DNA of 8,772 nucleotides from Thiomicrospira sp. UBA5634 (GTDB lineage Bacteria; Pseudomonadota; Gammaproteobacteria; Thiomicrospirales; Thiomicrospiraceae). Shown piece by piece: positions 7,087 through 8,772 of this stretch. The notes below the pieces were generated by a model. The model saw nothing but the letters and a program-made list of their open reading frames with translations, searched no databases and was not told where the DNA came from. How positions within the stretch are numbered: the stretch's first letter is position 1; each line of letters starts with the position of its first letter. The position numbers were made by a program, and so were the translations under genes. The stretch is from the NCBI GenBank assembly GCA_002421475.1, contig DIJW01000103.1:1386-10157 (forward strand). The letters are read 5' to 3'.

Positions 7087-8772
7087 CGACCGATTTCTCA
7101 AGTTTGGCTTGGGCGGCACGATGTTTTTTCATAAAAATCAGTAACAACGAAATCGCTGCCGGGGTAATGCCCGAAATACGCGTTGCCATACCAATCGTTG
7201 CCGGTTTATGCGTGCGTAACTTCTGTTTCACTTCGTTCGATAAACCCGAAATGGCATCTAAATCCAAATCCTGTGGAATCGGCGTAGTTTCTTCACGTTT
7301 CGATTTTTCAATTTCAATCAGCTGGCGTTCGATATAACCGGCGTATTTGGCTTCAATTTCGATTTGCTCAATCACCTCGTCATCCGTGACACCAACGCCA
7401 AATACCTCCAGTTCCGACAAGGCTTTATAACTGACATTTGGCCGACGCAACAAATCAAACAACTTATGTTCTTTACTTAACGGCAATTGCATTAATTCTT
7501 CGGCACGTTTGGCATCTTTATGCGCCGGATATATCCACACGTCTTTTAAACGCTGACTTTCGTTCTCCAGCATTTGTAACTTAGCTTCATACGCCGCCCA
7601 ACGCGCATCATCGACCAATCCAAATTCTCGACCAATTTCGGTCAGGCGTTGATCCGCATTGTCTTCACGTAATAACAAACGGTATTCGGCGCGCGAGGTA
7701 AACATGCGATAAGGCTCTTGCGTGCCGAGCGTAATCAAGTCATCCACCAACACACCGATATAAGCTTCATCACGACGCGGATACCAACCGTCTTTACCTT
7801 GCGCCATTAAGCCGGCATTCAGGCCTGCTAATAAACCTTGCGCCGCCGCCTCTTCATAACCGGTGGTACCGTTAATTTGTCCGGCAAAAAACAGGCCATT
7901 GATTGCTTGGGTTTGCAAAGTCGGCTTTAAACCGCGCGGATCAAAATAATCGTATTCGATCGCATACCCGGGACGCATAATTCGTGCGTTTTCCAAGCCC
8001 ACCATCGACTGCACAATTTTTACCTGCGTCGAAAACGGCAAACTGGTCGAAATGCCGTTTGGGTATAGTTCATTAGTGGTTAAACCTTCCGGTTCAATAA
8101 AAACCTGATGTGAGGCTTTATCCGCAAAACGCATCACTTTATCTTCAATTGACGGACAATAACGCGGACCAACCCCTTCAATCACACCGGTATACATAGG
8201 TGATTGATCTAACGAACCACGAATCGCTTCGTGAGTTTGTTCATTGGTATGGGTGATATAACAAGGTAACTGTTGCGGGTGCATTGTGCGTGAACCCATA
8301 AACGAAAACACCGGCGCAGGATCATCACCGGGTTGCACCGTCATTTTAGAAAAATCAACCGTACGCGCATCAATACGCGGCGGGGTACCGGTTTTTAACC
8401 GTCCGACCGGCAAAGCCAGTTCGCGCAACTTCGCCGCCAAACGATTTGCCGGCGCATCACCGGCACGACCGCCTTCATAATTTTCTAAACCGATATGAAT
8501 ACGGCCGGCTAAAAACGTACCGGCGGTTAACACCACCTGACGCGCATAAAAATTCAGATTCATTTTGGTGACCACTCCAATCACCTGATCACCTTCCAAC
8601 AACAAATCTTCTACCGGTTGTTGGAAAATCGTCAAATTCGCTTGGTTTTCCAGTCGCATCCGAATCGCTTGTTTATACAAAATACGATCCGCTTGCGCAC
8701 GTGTTGCGCGTACCGCCGGACCTTTGGAGGCATTTAAAATCCGAAACTGAATCCCGGCTTCATCGGTCGCCA
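7076..8772 (-). CDS. mnmG: tRNA uridine-5-carboxymethylaminomethyl modification enzyme MnmG, N-terminus cut by window edge
   Basis: MnmG (GidA) is an FAD enzyme that, with the GTPase MnmE, makes the (carboxymethyl)aminomethyl group on wobble uridine 34 of certain tRNAs. The frame is open to the right edge. The first full codon (8770-8768, in [20 protein letters not shown]) matches about residue 73 of E. coli MnmG, so roughly 72 residues, including the GxGxxG FAD motif, lie outside. Seen here are [17 protein letters not shown], whose Cys matches catalytic Cys277, and the second signature [20 protein letters not shown]. The C-terminal helical part, [12 protein letters not shown] through [13 protein letters not shown], is the MnmE- and tRNA-contacting region. 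There is no frameshift. It heads the run into rsmG-parA-parB. Confidence 0.96.
   Translation of the reverse strand, partial: ATDEAGIQFRILNASKGPAVRATRAQADRILYKQAIRMRLENQANLTIFQQPVEDLLLEGDQVIGVVTKMNLNFYARQVVLTAGTFLAGRIHIGLENYEGGRAGDAPANRLAAKLRELALPVGRLKTGTPPRIDARTVDFSKMTVQPGDDPAPVFSFMGSRTMHPQQLPCYITHTNEQTHEAIRGSLDQSPMYTGVIEGVGPRYCPSIEDKVMRFADKASHQVFIEPEGLTTNELYPNGISTSLPFSTQVKIVQSMVGLENARIMRPGYAIEYDYFDPRGLKPTLQTQAINGLFFAGQINGTTGYEEAAAQGLLAGLNAGLMAQGKDGWYPRRDEAYIGVLVDDLITLGTQEPYRMFTSRAEYRLLLREDNADQRLTEIGREFGLVDDARWAAYEAKLQMLENESQRLKDVWIYPAHKDAKRAEELMQLPLSKEHKLFDLLRRPNVSYKALSELEVFGVGVTDDEVIEQIEIEAKYAGYIERQLIEIEKSKREETTPIPQDLDLDAISGLSNEVKQKLRTHKPATIGMATRISGITPAAISLLLIFMKKHRAAQAKLEKSVDDI

Overview
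The window is one co-oriented block of core housekeeping genes, all read on the minus strand (right to left). It matches the chromosomal order mnmG-rsmG-parA-parB-atp known from many gammaproteobacteria near the replication origin. The ATP synthase, MnmG and ParA sequences look gammaproteobacterial. Moderate G+C and the wording of AtpE, ParB and AtpB suggest a marine sulfur-oxidiser of the Thiomicrospira/Hydrogenovibrio/Thiomicrorhabdus group. That genus-level guess is from memory of family sequences and is only moderately certain.

Right part (8772 to 4799): mnmG (5' end cut by the window edge) overlaps rsmG by 11 bases, and rsmG overlaps parA by 8 bases. parB follows parA after 13 bases and starts with GTG. 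The set serves tRNA wobble-uridine modification, 16S rRNA methylation and chromosome segregation. A probable AT-rich hairpin terminator follows parB.

Middle (4798 to 4560): a 239-base AT-rich gap, the only sizeable non-coding stretch. It should separate the two transcription units and carry the atp promoter, although no textbook promoter is visible.

Left part (4559 to 1): the F1Fo ATP synthase operon in the order atpZ-like, atpI, atpB (a), atpE (c), atpF (b), atpH (delta), atpA (alpha) and the start of atpG (gamma). atpD and atpC would be expected just beyond the left edge. The first two genes encode small membrane proteins involved in assembly or ion supply, the next three the Fo motor, and the rest F1.

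No novel multi-gene system was found. The points most worth a second look are: the atpB-atpE spacer, with a near-perfect hairpin carrying a UUCG loop and a leader resembling the E. coli atpE translational enhancer; a TTG/ATG/GTG pattern of start codons across atpB/atpE/atpF; the co-occurrence of AtpZ-like and AtpI proteins; a Glu-type c-subunit; and a recurrent CAGGCCTG palindrome found only in the mnmG-parB half, including a perfect 18-bp palindrome in rsmG.
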